From NCBI GenBank assembly GCA_027482245.1, contig JAIXWG010000058.1:233593-297592 (forward strand): a stretch of DNA of 64,000 nt, given 5' to 3'. The stretch's first letter is position 1. Each line of letters begins with the position of its first letter. Shown here in pieces: positions 18,353 to 27,023 of this stretch. A program made the position numbers and the translations under genes. Under the pieces are notes generated by a model. It had not been told where the DNA came from and made no database searches. It saw only the letters and a program-made list of their open reading frames with translations. The stretch comes from Acetobacteraceae bacterium. Its GTDB lineage: Bacteria > Pseudomonadota > Alphaproteobacteria > Acetobacterales > Acetobacteraceae.

Positions 18353-18380
18353 TTTCCGGCAGAACGGGTGGGCCAGTTGC

Positions 18381-19814
18381 ATGGACGGACCGGCGGGCAT
18401 CGGGCAGCGGATCGTCGCCGCCATCCGGCAGAGGATCGAGACCGGGCTGGATGGGCCCGGGACGGCCATGCCCTCGACCCGCGCGCTGGCGGCGGAATGG
18501 GGTGTCTCCCGCACCACCGTCACGGCGGCCTATGACCAGCTGATCGCGGAGGGCTACCTGGAAGTCCGGCAGGGCGCGCGGGCGCGCGTCGCGCCGGGGC
18601 TCGGGCGGGGGAAGGCCGGCCCGCCCGCGCCACCGCCGGCGACGGCGCGGCTTTCCGGCTTCGGCCAGCGCCTGGCCGCCCTGCCGCCGCTGCCGGCCGC
18701 GGGCATGGACGGGCTGCTGGCGGACTTCCGCTATGGGGAGCTGGCGGCGCGCGACTTTCCGCGGATGGCCTGGCGCCAGGCGGTGACGGCGGCGCTGCTG
18801 CGGCCGCCGGGGGTGCTGCGCTATGGCGACCCGGCCGGATCGCTCCGGCTGCGCGCGGCCTTGCAGGGCTATCTGTGGCGGGCGCGTGGGCTGCGCTGCA
18901 CGGCCGAGCAGATCATCATCGTCAACGGGTCGCAGCAGGGCATCGACCTCGTCGCGCGGCTGCTGCTGGACCCCGGCGAGACGGTGCTGATGGAGGACCC
19001 CGGCTACGCGCTGGCGCGGCACGTCTTCGCCGCCCTCGGCGCCGCGGTGCGGCCGGTGACGGTGGATGGGGAGGGGATGCGCACCGCGGACCTGCCGCCG
19101 GCCCGCCTGGCCTACACGACGCCATCCCACCAATACCCGCTGGGGGCCGTGCTGTCCGCCACGCGGCGGCGCGAATTGCTGGCCTGGGCGGCGCGGGCGG
19201 GCGCCCATGTGATCGAGGACGATTACGACAGCGAATACCGCTACGACATCGCCCCCGTGCCGCCCCTGCAGGCCATGGATGCCCCCGGGGATGAGGCGGG
19301 CCGGGTGCTCTACCTCGGCACGGCTTCCAAGACGCTGTCACCGACCTTGCGGCTGGGCTGGCTGGTGGTGCCGCCCGGCCTGGCCGACGCCTTCGCCCGC
19401 GCCAAGCGCCTGGCGGACCGCCACGCGCCCTGGCTGGAGCAGGAGGCGCTGGCCGCGCTGATCGAGGACGGGGCCTATGAGCGCCACATCCGCCGCGCCC
19501 GGCGCCTGAACGCCGATCGCCGCGCGGCGCTGCTGGCGGCGCTGTCCCGGCACCTCGGCGATAGCGTGATGGTGGAGGGGGCAGAGGCCGGGCTGCATGT
19601 GCTGGCTTGGCTGCTGGACGTGCCGGCGGGGCGGGAGGCCGCGCTGGTCGCGGCGGGGCGCGCGGCCGGGATCGGGCTGCACCCGGTGACGCCGCTCTAT
19701 GCGGAGGGCGTGCCGGGGCGGGTCGGGCTGGTGATGGGGTATGCGGGGCTGGAGGTGGCGGCGATCGAGCGGGGGGTGGGGGTGCTGGCGGGGGTGGTGC
19801 GGGCGGTGGTGTGA
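18381..19814 (+). CDS. MocR/GabR-type regulator (GntR HTH fused to aminotransferase-like domain)
   Basis: A 477-residue PLP-binding transcription factor. Residues 1-70 form a GntR winged helix (IGQRIVAAIRQRIETG, STRALAAEWGVSRTTVTAAYDQLIAEGYLE). The remainder is a fold-type I aminotransferase domain with IIIVNGSQQGIDLVARLLLDPGE, VIEDDYDSEYRYD, and the Schiff-base lysine in YLGTASKTLSPTLRLGWLV. Start 18381 is preferred over an in-frame ATG at 18345, because the latter falls inside the palindromic operator. It very likely controls itself and paiB-lysE. The effector is probably PLP or an amino compound. Confidence 0.9.
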   Translation: MDGPAGIGQRIVAAIRQRIETGLDGPGTAMPSTRALAAEWGVSRTTVTAAYDQLIAEGYLEVRQGARARVAPGLGRGKAGPPAPPPATARLSGFGQRLAALPPLPAAGMDGLLADFRYGELAARDFPRMAWRQAVTAALLRPPGVLRYGDPAGSLRLRAALQGYLWRARGLRCTAEQIIIVNGSQQGIDLVARLLLDPGETVLMEDPGYALARHVFAALGAAVRPVTVDGEGMRTADLPPARLAYTTPSHQYPLGAVLSATRRRELLAWAARAGAHVIEDDYDSEYRYDIAPVPPLQAMDAPGDEAGRVLYLGTASKTLSPTLRLGWLVVPPGLADAFARAKRLADRHAPWLEQEALAALIEDGAYERHIRRARRLNADRRAALLAALSRHLGDSVMVEGAEAGLHVLAWLLDVPAGREAALVAAGRAAGIGLHPVTPLYAEGVPGRVGLVMGYAGLEVAAIERGVGVLAGVVRAVV

Positions 19815-20127
19815 GGGGAGCGTGCAGGGCTTGGCTCTGACGGCAGCCGGATGTCGGCTCGCGCCCATGCACTTTCGGAATTGCCTTTCGGCGGCAGACG
19901 GCCAATCGCAGCCACCGCGGCTGATGGCGCGGGATCCAACAGCTGCTGCCAGGCCGCTGCAGGCAGCATTCCAGATCTGTACCATCCGGTGGCGGTCGCG
20001 TTGGTCAAGGCGTGATGGGCGGACCGCGCGAAGTCGCGACAATGTGCCTCGCAAACCGTGACGATTTCACTTTCTGATAGGGCTACTCGCGTTCGCCCGG
20101 GTTTTGCGCCGCCGTCGTAAGCCGAGG
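19815..20127. other. Intergenic stretch, no gene recognised
   Basis: This 313-base gap between the MocR gene and the histidine kinase has a lower GC content than its neighbours. Open frames on both strands cross it, but none shows a domain, a start with a ribosome site or a sensible codon pattern. No tRNA-like fold or terminator was found. It may hold the kinase promoter or decayed sequence. Confidence 0.4.
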
Positions 20128-22260
20128 ATGCATTCCATTCAGCCAGTTCTGCAGCCTGTGGCAGCTTTGTTCCGCACTGGACGAGCCTGGCCCTGGATCG
20201 TCGGCTTGGTCGGCGTTTCCATTGCTGCATCCGCGGTAAGCGGGCTTGGCTGGCTTGCATGGCGCGCAGCGTGGGCCAAGGCGGAAGGCGAACTGGTGCG
20301 CGCGGCTGATGCCGGGGCGGCCTCGGCCCTGCGCATCATCGAAGGCCAGCGCCTTGCCTCCGATGTCATCGGCGAGATGCTGCATGGCGTGTCGGACGAC
20401 GAGGTCCGCGACCGTGAGCTTGACCTGCACCAGCGCATCACTGCGCTGGTGAACGGCTTGCCGCTGGTGCGGTCGGCCATTGTGGTGGACCGCACAGGAC
20501 GTCTGCTGGTGGCGTCCGACGCTTTCCCGGCGCCCGACCTCGACTTCTCGGACAGCGAATGGCACCGGGCGCTGTCCGAGGCCTCACCACCCCTGCTGCA
20601 TGTCAGCCGTGTCAGCATCGGGCGCATCCATTCCGACCCGTTCTTCTCCGTCACGCGACGGCGGATCGGCGCGGGCAATGGCCTGCCGGCGGAGGCGTAT
20701 GACGGCGCAATCGCCGTCGCCGTCGCGCCGAACGCTGTGGCCGCCGCCTTCGTGGATCTTTCGAAGGGATCGGTCGACACGGTCTCCCTGGTCCGCGACG
20801 ATGGACAGATCCTCGTCCGCACGCCTGGCGCGCCGGCACTGCTGCCGCAGATCCCCGCTACCAGCCACCTGCGCCAAGCCGCAATGCGTGGCGAAGGGCG
20901 CGGCACCTATCTCGGGGTCACACTTGGGCTGGGGCCGGACCCTGTGGGAGCGTCGCGGCTGATCGCCTTTCGTCGCGTGGAGGGGCTGCCGCTCTATGTC
21001 ACGCTGGCGCGGCCGCTGGAGGTGATCCGGGCGGATTGGCGCGACACCATGATGCGTGGCCTTGCGGTAGGGTTGCCGGCGCTCGCCGCGATGCTGGGCC
21101 TTGGTTGGGCCTTGTGGCGCAAATCCCGCGCGGCGGAAGCCGCGCGCCTTGCCCTGCTCCGGGAAGCTGAGCGCCGCGAGGCCGCCGAGGCCGCACGCGC
21201 GGAGGCCGAAGCGCGGCGCCAAGCAGAGGCCCGCTTCCGCGCCATCTTCGAAAGCCGCGTCGTCGGCATCGCGGTGTTCGACCTCACCACCGACCGGGTC
21301 CTGGTGGCGAATGCGAAACTGCTCGACATGGTCGGCGGCGGCGCCGACGGCGCGGCGCCTGGGGATGGCGGCGCCGGGTTCAACTGGCGCGCCGTGACGC
21401 CATCCGAATACCTGGCGGCCGACGAGGCGGCCATCGCGGAAGGCCGGCAGCGCGGCTGGTGGCCGCCCTACGAAAAGGAATACCAGCGGCCTGACGGCGG
21501 ACGGGTGCCGGTCCGCATCTCCTCCGCTCCCTTGGCAGGTGAGCCGGGACAGATCGTGGTGATGGTGCAGGACATCTCCGAGCAGCGCGAGGCGGAGACC
21601 CGGCGCGACCTGTTGCTGCGCGAGGTGGACCACCGGGCCAAGAATGCGCTCGCGACGGCCCGCGCCGCGCTGCGGCTGACCCGGGCTGCGAGCGTGGAGG
21701 AGTTCATCGTCGCCGTTGACGGGCGCATTGGCGCGCTGGCCCACGCGATGGGCGTGTTGGCCGCGACCAGCTGGCAAGGCGCGGAACTGGAAGGGCTGCT
21801 GCGCAGCGAATTGACGATCTTCGCCGGGACCGCACCGCACGGCCCGCTGGTGGAATATGCCGGCCCGAAGGTGGAATTGGCGGCCCGTGCGGTGCAGCCG
21901 CTTGCGATGGCGGTGCATGAACTTGCGACCAACGCAGCGAAGTACGGCGCGCTGAGCGTGCAGACCGGTGTCGTGGAGCTGTCCTGGGCGCTGCAGCCTG
22001 GACCCCTGCCATCGCTGCTGCTGGCTTGGCGGGAACGCGGCGGCCCGCCTGTGGCCGAGCCATGCACGACCGGGTTCGGCTCGCGCCTGCTGACGGCGAC
22101 AGTGGAGCGGCAACTCGGTGGACACTTCACCGCGGAGTGGCTGCCAGAGGGGCTGACCTGTCGGATCCACCTGCCGGCCAGCCTTCTCCTGGGCGGCACT
22201 GCGGAGCCTGAGCTGAGCGACGCGCCCGAACTGATAGGGGACGCGCTCGCCGTGAAATAG
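20128..22260 (+). CDS. Membrane-bound HWE-family sensor histidine kinase with PAS domain
   Basis: A 710-residue sensor. TM1 (about 20-47) and TM2 (about 308-328) flank a ~260-residue periplasmic sensing region of the double-Cache kind. Then come a short coiled coil rich in Ala/Glu/Arg, a PAS domain (about 365-490), and an HWE kinase domain. The phospho-acceptor lies in LLREVDHRAKNAL (His502). The ATP-binding part has AVHELATNAAKYGALS, the WxExGGP-like WRERGGPPV, and GFGSRLL. HWE kinases often act in stress or light signalling, but no response regulator lies beside this one, so it is an orphan. Start at 20128 follows a GCCGAGG site. Confidence 0.9.
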   Translation: MHSIQPVLQPVAALFRTGRAWPWIVGLVGVSIAASAVSGLGWLAWRAAWAKAEGELVRAADAGAASALRIIEGQRLASDVIGEMLHGVSDDEVRDRELDLHQRITALVNGLPLVRSAIVVDRTGRLLVASDAFPAPDLDFSDSEWHRALSEASPPLLHVSRVSIGRIHSDPFFSVTRRRIGAGNGLPAEAYDGAIAVAVAPNAVAAAFVDLSKGSVDTVSLVRDDGQILVRTPGAPALLPQIPATSHLRQAAMRGEGRGTYLGVTLGLGPDPVGASRLIAFRRVEGLPLYVTLARPLEVIRADWRDTMMRGLAVGLPALAAMLGLGWALWRKSRAAEAARLALLREAERREAAEAARAEAEARRQAEARFRAIFESRVVGIAVFDLTTDRVLVANAKLLDMVGGGADGAAPGDGGAGFNWRAVTPSEYLAADEAAIAEGRQRGWWPPYEKEYQRPDGGRVPVRISSAPLAGEPGQIVVMVQDISEQREAETRRDLLLREVDHRAKNALATARAALRLTRAASVEEFIVAVDGRIGALAHAMGVLAATSWQGAELEGLLRSELTIFAGTAPHGPLVEYAGPKVELAARAVQPLAMAVHELATNAAKYGALSVQTGVVELSWALQPGPLPSLLLAWRERGGPPVAEPCTTGFGSRLLTATVERQLGGHFTAEWLPEGLTCRIHLPASLLLGGTAEPELSDAPELIGDALAVK

Positions 22261-22434
22261 GGAGGGCGCAAGGATCCTTGCCGACCCCATCCGCTGCGCA
22301 GGAATGGCGCCTGGCCGATGATGCGCCGATGCGTGACATCGCCGCACGGGTCGAGGCCTCGCCAGACCTCGGTGATCGCCCGTTGTCGCGGTAAGGGTTG
22401 TCGCGCGTCGCGCCCAAGCGTGCGCTGCCCGCCC

Positions 22435-23271
22435 TCAGTGGTGAATGAACACGGGGCAGCGCGCATCCCGCAGCAGCACATGGGTCGCACTGCCCGTCAC
22501 CAGCCGCCGCAGCCCGCTCTCCTCGAAGGCGCCCAGCACCAGCAGCCGCGCGCCCAGCCCCTCCGCCTCCGCCAGCAGCAGGTCGGCCGGGCGGCCGCCG
22601 ACGAGCGGCAGGGGCGAGGCCTCGATCCCGTGGCGGCGGAGGAAGGCGCAGGCTTCCTCGGCCATGGCGAGCGCCCCGTCGCGATCCTCGGCGGCGGAGG
22701 CGACGCGCACCGGCGATCCCTCCGCGAGTCCTAGCAGCGCGAAGAGCTGCAGCGCGGCCATGGCGGGCAGCGAGGCGTCGTAGCCCACCAGCACCGGGCC
22801 CTGCGTGCCGAGCGTGGCGCCGGGCGGCACCACCAGCAGCGGGCGGGCGCCGTCCATCAGCAGCTGCTCGATGACGGGGGCGACGCTGTCCTCCGTCTGC
22901 TCCCGCCCCAGCGTCGCGTCGCGGCCGACCACCACCAGGTCATGCGTCGCGCCGGCGCGCAGCAGCGCGGGTTCGGGGGCGTCGGTCAGGCGCAGCTCGG
23001 TATAGGGCGTATCGCCGGCGACGGCGGCGCAGGCAGCCAGCGCGGCGGCGGCATCCTCCTCCGCCCGCTTCGCCAGCGCCTCGTCCCGCCGCGCCTTGAA
23101 GGCGGCACCGCCGAGGGGGACGAATTCGTGCTCGCTGCGGGTATGCGGCAGGTCCAGCACCACGGCGGCGGTGAGGCTGGCGCCGGTGCGGCGGGCCAGC
23201 GCGAAGGCGGCGTCGCGGGCGGATTGGGCGCCTGGCGTATCGTCCAGCGCGACCAGGATGCTGCGCAGCAT
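22435..23271 (-). CDS. Universal stress protein, two tandem Usp domains
   Basis: A 278-residue protein made of two Usp folds. The first begins MLRSILVALDDTPGAQSA and ends near HDLVVVGRDA...RPLLVVP. The second begins VLVGYDASLPAMAAL and ends LGARLLVLGAFEESGLRRL, then GSATHVLLRDARCPVFIHH. The terminal GSxTxxLLRxxxCPV segment is the ATP-binding-type Usp tail. Tandem Usp proteins are soluble and induced by stress in other bacteria. Its exact role here is unknown. It is transcribed alone, between the kinase and MFS genes. Confidence 0.9.
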   Translation of the reverse strand: MLRSILVALDDTPGAQSARDAAFALARRTGASLTAAVVLDLPHTRSEHEFVPLGGAAFKARRDEALAKRAEEDAAAALAACAAVAGDTPYTELRLTDAPEPALLRAGATHDLVVVGRDATLGREQTEDSVAPVIEQLLMDGARPLLVVPPGATLGTQGPVLVGYDASLPAMAALQLFALLGLAEGSPVRVASAAEDRDGALAMAEEACAFLRRHGIEASPLPLVGGRPADLLLAEAEGLGARLLVLGAFEESGLRRLVTGSATHVLLRDARCPVFIHH

Positions 23272-23318
23272 GGTGTGTCTCCCTCCGGGCCAGCCTAACG
23301 CGGAACGGGGGGCCGGGA

Positions 23319-24524
23319 CTACCGGCCCGGCCGCAGCGCCCAGAAGCCGAGCGAGCAGATGACCAGGGCGACCGCGAAGGTCAGCAGCGCCGCGCCATTC
23401 CCGCCCCAGCCCGCGACCAGGCCGGAGAGGCCCTGCAGCACGGCCGCGCCGAAGAAGAAGCTGAGGTTGGAGCAGGAGAGCGCGCGCCCCGTCTGCTCCG
23501 GCGGCACCGCGCCCCGGACCAGCGAGAAGGCCAGCACCTGGAAGGAGATGATGGCCCCGAACAGCACCAGCAGCACCAGGTCCCAGGCGACCGGCATGGT
23601 GGGCCAGCCGAGGAGATGCGCGATCGGCTCGCCGGCGACGATGAGGGCGATGAGGCCGGCGCAGGTCAGGTGGCTCAGCGTCATCAGCACGGGGGCCTGG
23701 CCGAAGCGCTTCAGCACCAGGCCGGCCAGCGCGGGGCCGATGGTCAGCGCCACGGTGCAGGCGAGCAGGATGTTGCCGGCGGTGATGCGGTCGAGCCCCT
23801 TGCCCTCCATCAGCCAGGGCCCGCCCCAGAGGCCGCGCACGCCGAGGACCGCGGCGAAGCTTGCGAAGGTGAAGACCATGACGCCGCGGAGCCCGGGGGT
23901 GAGGGCGACGCGCCCGACCTCCTTCAGGTCATGCATCAGGCCGCGGCGCGGCGCGGGGGCGGGGCGGTCGGAGGGGACGAGGAGGGCGACGAGCGCGATG
24001 GCGATGGCGGCGATGCCCGCGCAGGCCCAGAAGCCGGCGCGCCAGTCCACCGCCTCGATCAGCAGGGCGAGGGGGCTGGCGGAGAGCAGCATGCCGGTAT
24101 TGCCGGTGGCCTGGATGATGCCGGACCAGACGGCGAAGCGCGGGGCGGTCAGGGCGCGGGCGGCGAAGGTGATGGGGCACATCAGCATGCCCGAGCAGCC
24201 GGCGCCGAGCACGGCCTGCGCCAGCGCCATCGACCAGGGGCCGGTGGCGAGTGCCGCCATCACGGCACCGCACCCCGCGACCGTCAGCAGGAAGAGGTTG
24301 GTGCGCTTCACGCCGTAGCGGTCGAGCGCGATGCCGACCGGGATCATCACGGCGGCGAAGGATGCCGGGAAGATGCCGGTGATCTGCGCCAGGTCGGTGG
24401 CGGTGATGCCGAGGTCGCGCGTCAGCACATCGACCGCGACGGCCGGCAGGGTGCGCGCGGCATTGGAGAAGATGTGGCCGGTGCAGAGCAGCAGGATGGC
24501 CAGCGCGACGGGCGTGGCGGGCAT
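23319..24524 (-). CDS. Major facilitator superfamily transporter
   Basis: A 401-residue, 12-helix MFS carrier. The loop after TM2 has GIALDRYGVKRTNLFLL, which is the GxxxDRxGxRR-type MFS signature, and a second-half counterpart is seen around LAGLVLKRFGQAPVL. No fused domain or binding-protein partner is present. The upstream gap holds an inverted pair of a dispersed hairpin repeat. The substrate is unknown. Anion/cation symporter or drug exporter subfamilies are possible. Confidence 0.88.
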   Translation of the reverse strand: MPATPVALAILLLCTGHIFSNAARTLPAVAVDVLTRDLGITATDLAQITGIFPASFAAVMIPVGIALDRYGVKRTNLFLLTVAGCGAVMAALATGPWSMALAQAVLGAGCSGMLMCPITFAARALTAPRFAVWSGIIQATGNTGMLLSASPLALLIEAVDWRAGFWACAGIAAIAIALVALLVPSDRPAPAPRRGLMHDLKEVGRVALTPGLRGVMVFTFASFAAVLGVRGLWGGPWLMEGKGLDRITAGNILLACTVALTIGPALAGLVLKRFGQAPVLMTLSHLTCAGLIALIVAGEPIAHLLGWPTMPVAWDLVLLVLFGAIISFQVLAFSLVRGAVPPEQTGRALSCSNLSFFFGAAVLQGLSGLVAGWGGNGAALLTFAVALVICSLGFWALRPGR

Positions 24525-24570
24525 GGCGTTTCCCTGGGTGCTTTGTCTTGGCGTGGTGCGCTGTTTCTTT

Positions 24571-24659
24571 CCCCCACCCCGACCCTCCCCCGCAAGCGCG
24601 GGGGAGGGAGCGTCCGATACCCCCTCCCCCGCGCTTGCGGGGGAGGGTCGGGGTGGGGG
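24571..24659. repeat. Dispersed repeat family 1, inverted pair
   Basis: Two 38-base arms (24571-24608 and 24622-24659) are perfect reverse complements with a 13-base spacer. Each arm itself holds an 11-bp stem, CCCTCCCCCGC / GCGGGGGAGGG with loop AAGC. The same 38 bases recur once, alone, at 46180-46217. It lies between the FAD-oxidase stop and the MFS start. Confidence 0.9.
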
Positions 24660-24670
24660 TCAGGCCGCCG

Positions 24671-26065
24671 CTAGTTCCGGAACATCTTCCCGGGATTCAT
24701 GATGCCCTTCGGGTCAAGCGTCGCCTTCAGGCTGCGCATCACGGCCAGCGCCTCGATCCCGTGCTCGGTCTCGAGGAACTCCCGCTTGCCGAGCCCGATG
24801 CCGTGTTCGCCGGAGCAGGTGCCGCCGAGCGCCATGCCGCGCGCGACGATCCGCCGGTCCATGTCCCAGGCGCCTTCCAGCCCCTTCGGGTCATTCGGAT
24901 CGTAGAGCACCATCTGGTGGAAATTGCCGTCGCCCACGTGACCCACGATGCAGGTGGTGTGGCCGAGTGCCTTCGCTTCCTCCTTGGCGCCGACGAGGGC
25001 TTCCGTGAGGCGGGAGATGGGCACGCAGACATCGGTGGTCAGCGCCCGGCGGCCGGGGATCCAGGCGACGCCGGCCCAGTAGCTGTCGTGCCGCGCCTTC
25101 CAGAGCTTTGCCCGTTCGGCGGGATCGGTCGCCCAGCGGAAGCCACTGCCGCCGTGTTCGTTGGTGATCGCCTCCACCAGTTCCGCCTGTTCCTGCACGC
25201 CGGCTTCCGTGCCATGGAATTCGAGGAAGAGGGTGGTGGACGGTTGAAAACCCTCGAGCTTCGAGAAGGCGATGGAGGCGGCCATCATGTCGTCGTCCAG
25301 CAGCTCGATCCGCGCGACGGGAATGCCCATCTGCATGACCTGGATCGTGCTCTCCACCGCGCCGGCCAGCGTCGGGAATTGCACGACGGCGCTGCTCATC
25401 GCCTCCGGGATGCCGTGCAGGCGCAGCCGCACCTTGGTGACGACGCCGAGCGTGCCCTCGCTGCCGATGAAGAGCCTGGTCAGGTCGTAGCCGTTCGCGG
25501 CCTTGCGCGTGCGGCCGCCGGTGGTGATGACGCGGCCATCGGCGAGCACGACCTCCAGCCCCAGCACATTCTCCCGCATCGTGCCGTAGCGCACGGCATT
25601 GGTGCCGGAGGCGCGCGTCGCGACCATGCCGCCGATGGTGCAGTGGCTGCCGGGATCGACGGGGAAGAACAGGCCCTTGTCGCGGAGGTATTCGTTCAGT
25701 TGCTGGCGCGTCACGCCCGGCTCGATCAGGCAGTCCATGTCCTGCTCGTTCACCTCCAGCACCGACACCATGCGCGACAGGTCGAGCGAGATGCCGGCGC
25801 GGACGGGATTCACATGCCCCTCCAGGCTGGTGCCGGCACCGAAGGGGACGACGGGGACGGCGTGCTGGTGACACAGCGCGAGCAGGCGGCTGACTTCCTC
25901 CGTGGTTTCGACAAAGGCGACGGCGTCCGGCAGCGTCGGCGTGGAGCTGTCCTCGCCATGGCTGTGCTGTTCGCGGATCGCGCCATTGGTGGTCATGCGC
26001 TCGCCGAGGAAGGCGCTGGCGGCGGCGATGACGGCATCCACGGGGCGGGGCGAGATGGTGTTCAT
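24671..26065 (-). CDS. FAD-linked oxidase, GlcD/D-lactate dehydrogenase-like
   Basis: A 464-residue flavoprotein of the VAO/GlcD group. The FAD-binding PCMH domain shows VPVVPFGAGTSLEGHV and LDLSRMVSVLEVNEQDM, then FFPVDPGSHCTIGGMVATRASGTNAVRYG in adjacent pieces. The FAD-oxidase C-terminal domain has HVGDGNFHQMVLYDP and GTCSGEHGIGLGKREFLE. It oxidises a 2-hydroxy acid such as D-lactate or glycolate; the exact acid is unknown. Start 26065 is chosen because upstream frame sequence is low complexity. It is divergent from an HpcH/HpaI aldolase gene, which could share substrate chemistry (inference). Confidence 0.92.
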   Translation of the reverse strand: MNTISPRPVDAVIAAASAFLGERMTTNGAIREQHSHGEDSSTPTLPDAVAFVETTEEVSRLLALCHQHAVPVVPFGAGTSLEGHVNPVRAGISLDLSRMVSVLEVNEQDMDCLIEPGVTRQQLNEYLRDKGLFFPVDPGSHCTIGGMVATRASGTNAVRYGTMRENVLGLEVVLADGRVITTGGRTRKAANGYDLTRLFIGSEGTLGVVTKVRLRLHGIPEAMSSAVVQFPTLAGAVESTIQVMQMGIPVARIELLDDDMMAASIAFSKLEGFQPSTTLFLEFHGTEAGVQEQAELVEAITNEHGGSGFRWATDPAERAKLWKARHDSYWAGVAWIPGRRALTTDVCVPISRLTEALVGAKEEAKALGHTTCIVGHVGDGNFHQMVLYDPNDPKGLEGAWDMDRRIVARGMALGGTCSGEHGIGLGKREFLETEHGIEALAVMRSLKATLDPKGIMNPGKMFRN

Positions 26066-26231
26066 GAAGGGCTCCGGCGGCCTGGCCAAACCGGCCGGCC
26101 CGCGCCGCCACCCTGCCATGCGGAGGCGCCTGGGGCAAAGGCGCCGGCCCTGCGTTGACGCTCCCCCCGGCACGGGCCTAGCGTCCGCACTTGTCCTGTC
26201 ATCATACAACCCAAGGGGGGACGGAATTCCA

Positions 26232-26987
26232 ATGGCAAATGGCGTCAAGGCGGCCTGGGCGGCGGGCAAGCCGGTGGTCAATGGGTGGCTCGCCATCCCG
26301 AACGGCTTCTCGGCCGAGGTGATGGCCCAGGCGGGCTGGGACAGCCTGACGGTCGATATCCAGCATGGCGTGCAGGACTACATGTCCATGGTCGCCTGCT
26401 TCCAGGGCATGCAGCCGCACGGCGTGACGCCGCTGGTGCGCGTGCCGTGGAACGAGCCGGGCATCATCGGCAAGTGCCTCGATGGCGGTGCCAAGGGCGT
26501 GATCTGCCCGATGGTGAACACGGAGAAGGAGGCGCGGGACCTGGTGTCCTTCTGCCGCTATCCCCCGAAGGGTGCCCGCAGCTTCGGCCCGATCCGGTCC
26601 GGCATCTATGGGGCGGCGGCCGACACCAACGCGGCCAATGACGACGTGCTGGTCATCCCGATGATCGAGACGAAGACGGCGCTCGACAACCTGGAGGCCA
26701 TCGTGCGCGTGCCGGGGGTGGACGGGATCTATATCGGCCCGTCCGACCTCAGCCTCTCCCTCGGCATGGCGCCGCTGCAGGACCGGCGTGAGCCGGAGTT
26801 CCTGGCGGTGCTCGACAAGATCCGCACCACGGCCCATGCGGCCGGCGTGAAGGTCGGCATCCACACCATGACGGGCCAGTACTCGAAGGAGATGTTCGAG
26901 CGCGGCTTCAACCTGGCGACCATCATGAACGACAGCGGCCTGATGCTGACGGCCGCGCGCGCGCAGGTCGCGGTCGCGAAGGGCTGA
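26232..26987 (+). CDS. HpcH/HpaI-family aldolase
   Basis: A 251-residue class II aldolase of the HpcH/HpaI family, which splits 4-hydroxy-2-oxo acids to pyruvate plus an aldehyde. Family motifs include VNGWLAIPNGFSAEVMAQAGWDSLTVDIQHG and TPLVRVPWNEPGIIGKCLDGGAKGVICPMV in parts. The metal-binding Glu in MIETKTALDNL and Asp in GIYIGPSDLSLSLG are also seen. An AGGGGGG ribosome site precedes the ATG. It is divergent from the FAD-linked oxidase and followed by a strong hairpin before the convergent chemoreceptor gene. Confidence 0.92.
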   Translation: MANGVKAAWAAGKPVVNGWLAIPNGFSAEVMAQAGWDSLTVDIQHGVQDYMSMVACFQGMQPHGVTPLVRVPWNEPGIIGKCLDGGAKGVICPMVNTEKEARDLVSFCRYPPKGARSFGPIRSGIYGAAADTNAANDDVLVIPMIETKTALDNLEAIVRVPGVDGIYIGPSDLSLSLGMAPLQDRREPEFLAVLDKIRTTAHAAGVKVGIHTMTGQYSKEMFERGFNLATIMNDSGLMLTAARAQVAVAKG

Positions 26988-26996
26988 GCGAGGCGG

Positions 26997-27023
26997 TGGC
27001 GGCGGGCGCGATGCCCGCCGCCA
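26997..27023. terminator. Hairpin between convergent genes
   Basis: An 11-bp perfect stem (TGGCGGCGGGC / GCCCGCCGCCA) with loop GCGAT fills the gap between the aldolase stop and the chemoreceptor stop. There is no T-run, so it would be a weak or protein-assisted bidirectional terminator. Confidence 0.5.

Noticed and set aside
19697..20260. Possible gene or transposase remnant on the minus strand in the MocR-kinase gap
   Set aside because: No recognisable motif, no ribosome site, and it runs into two real genes. Kept only as an unexplained stretch.
22268..22281. 14-base palindrome GCAAGGATCCTTGC after the histidine kinase
   Set aside because: No loop or T-run for a terminator, and too far from a start to call an operator. 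May be chance.
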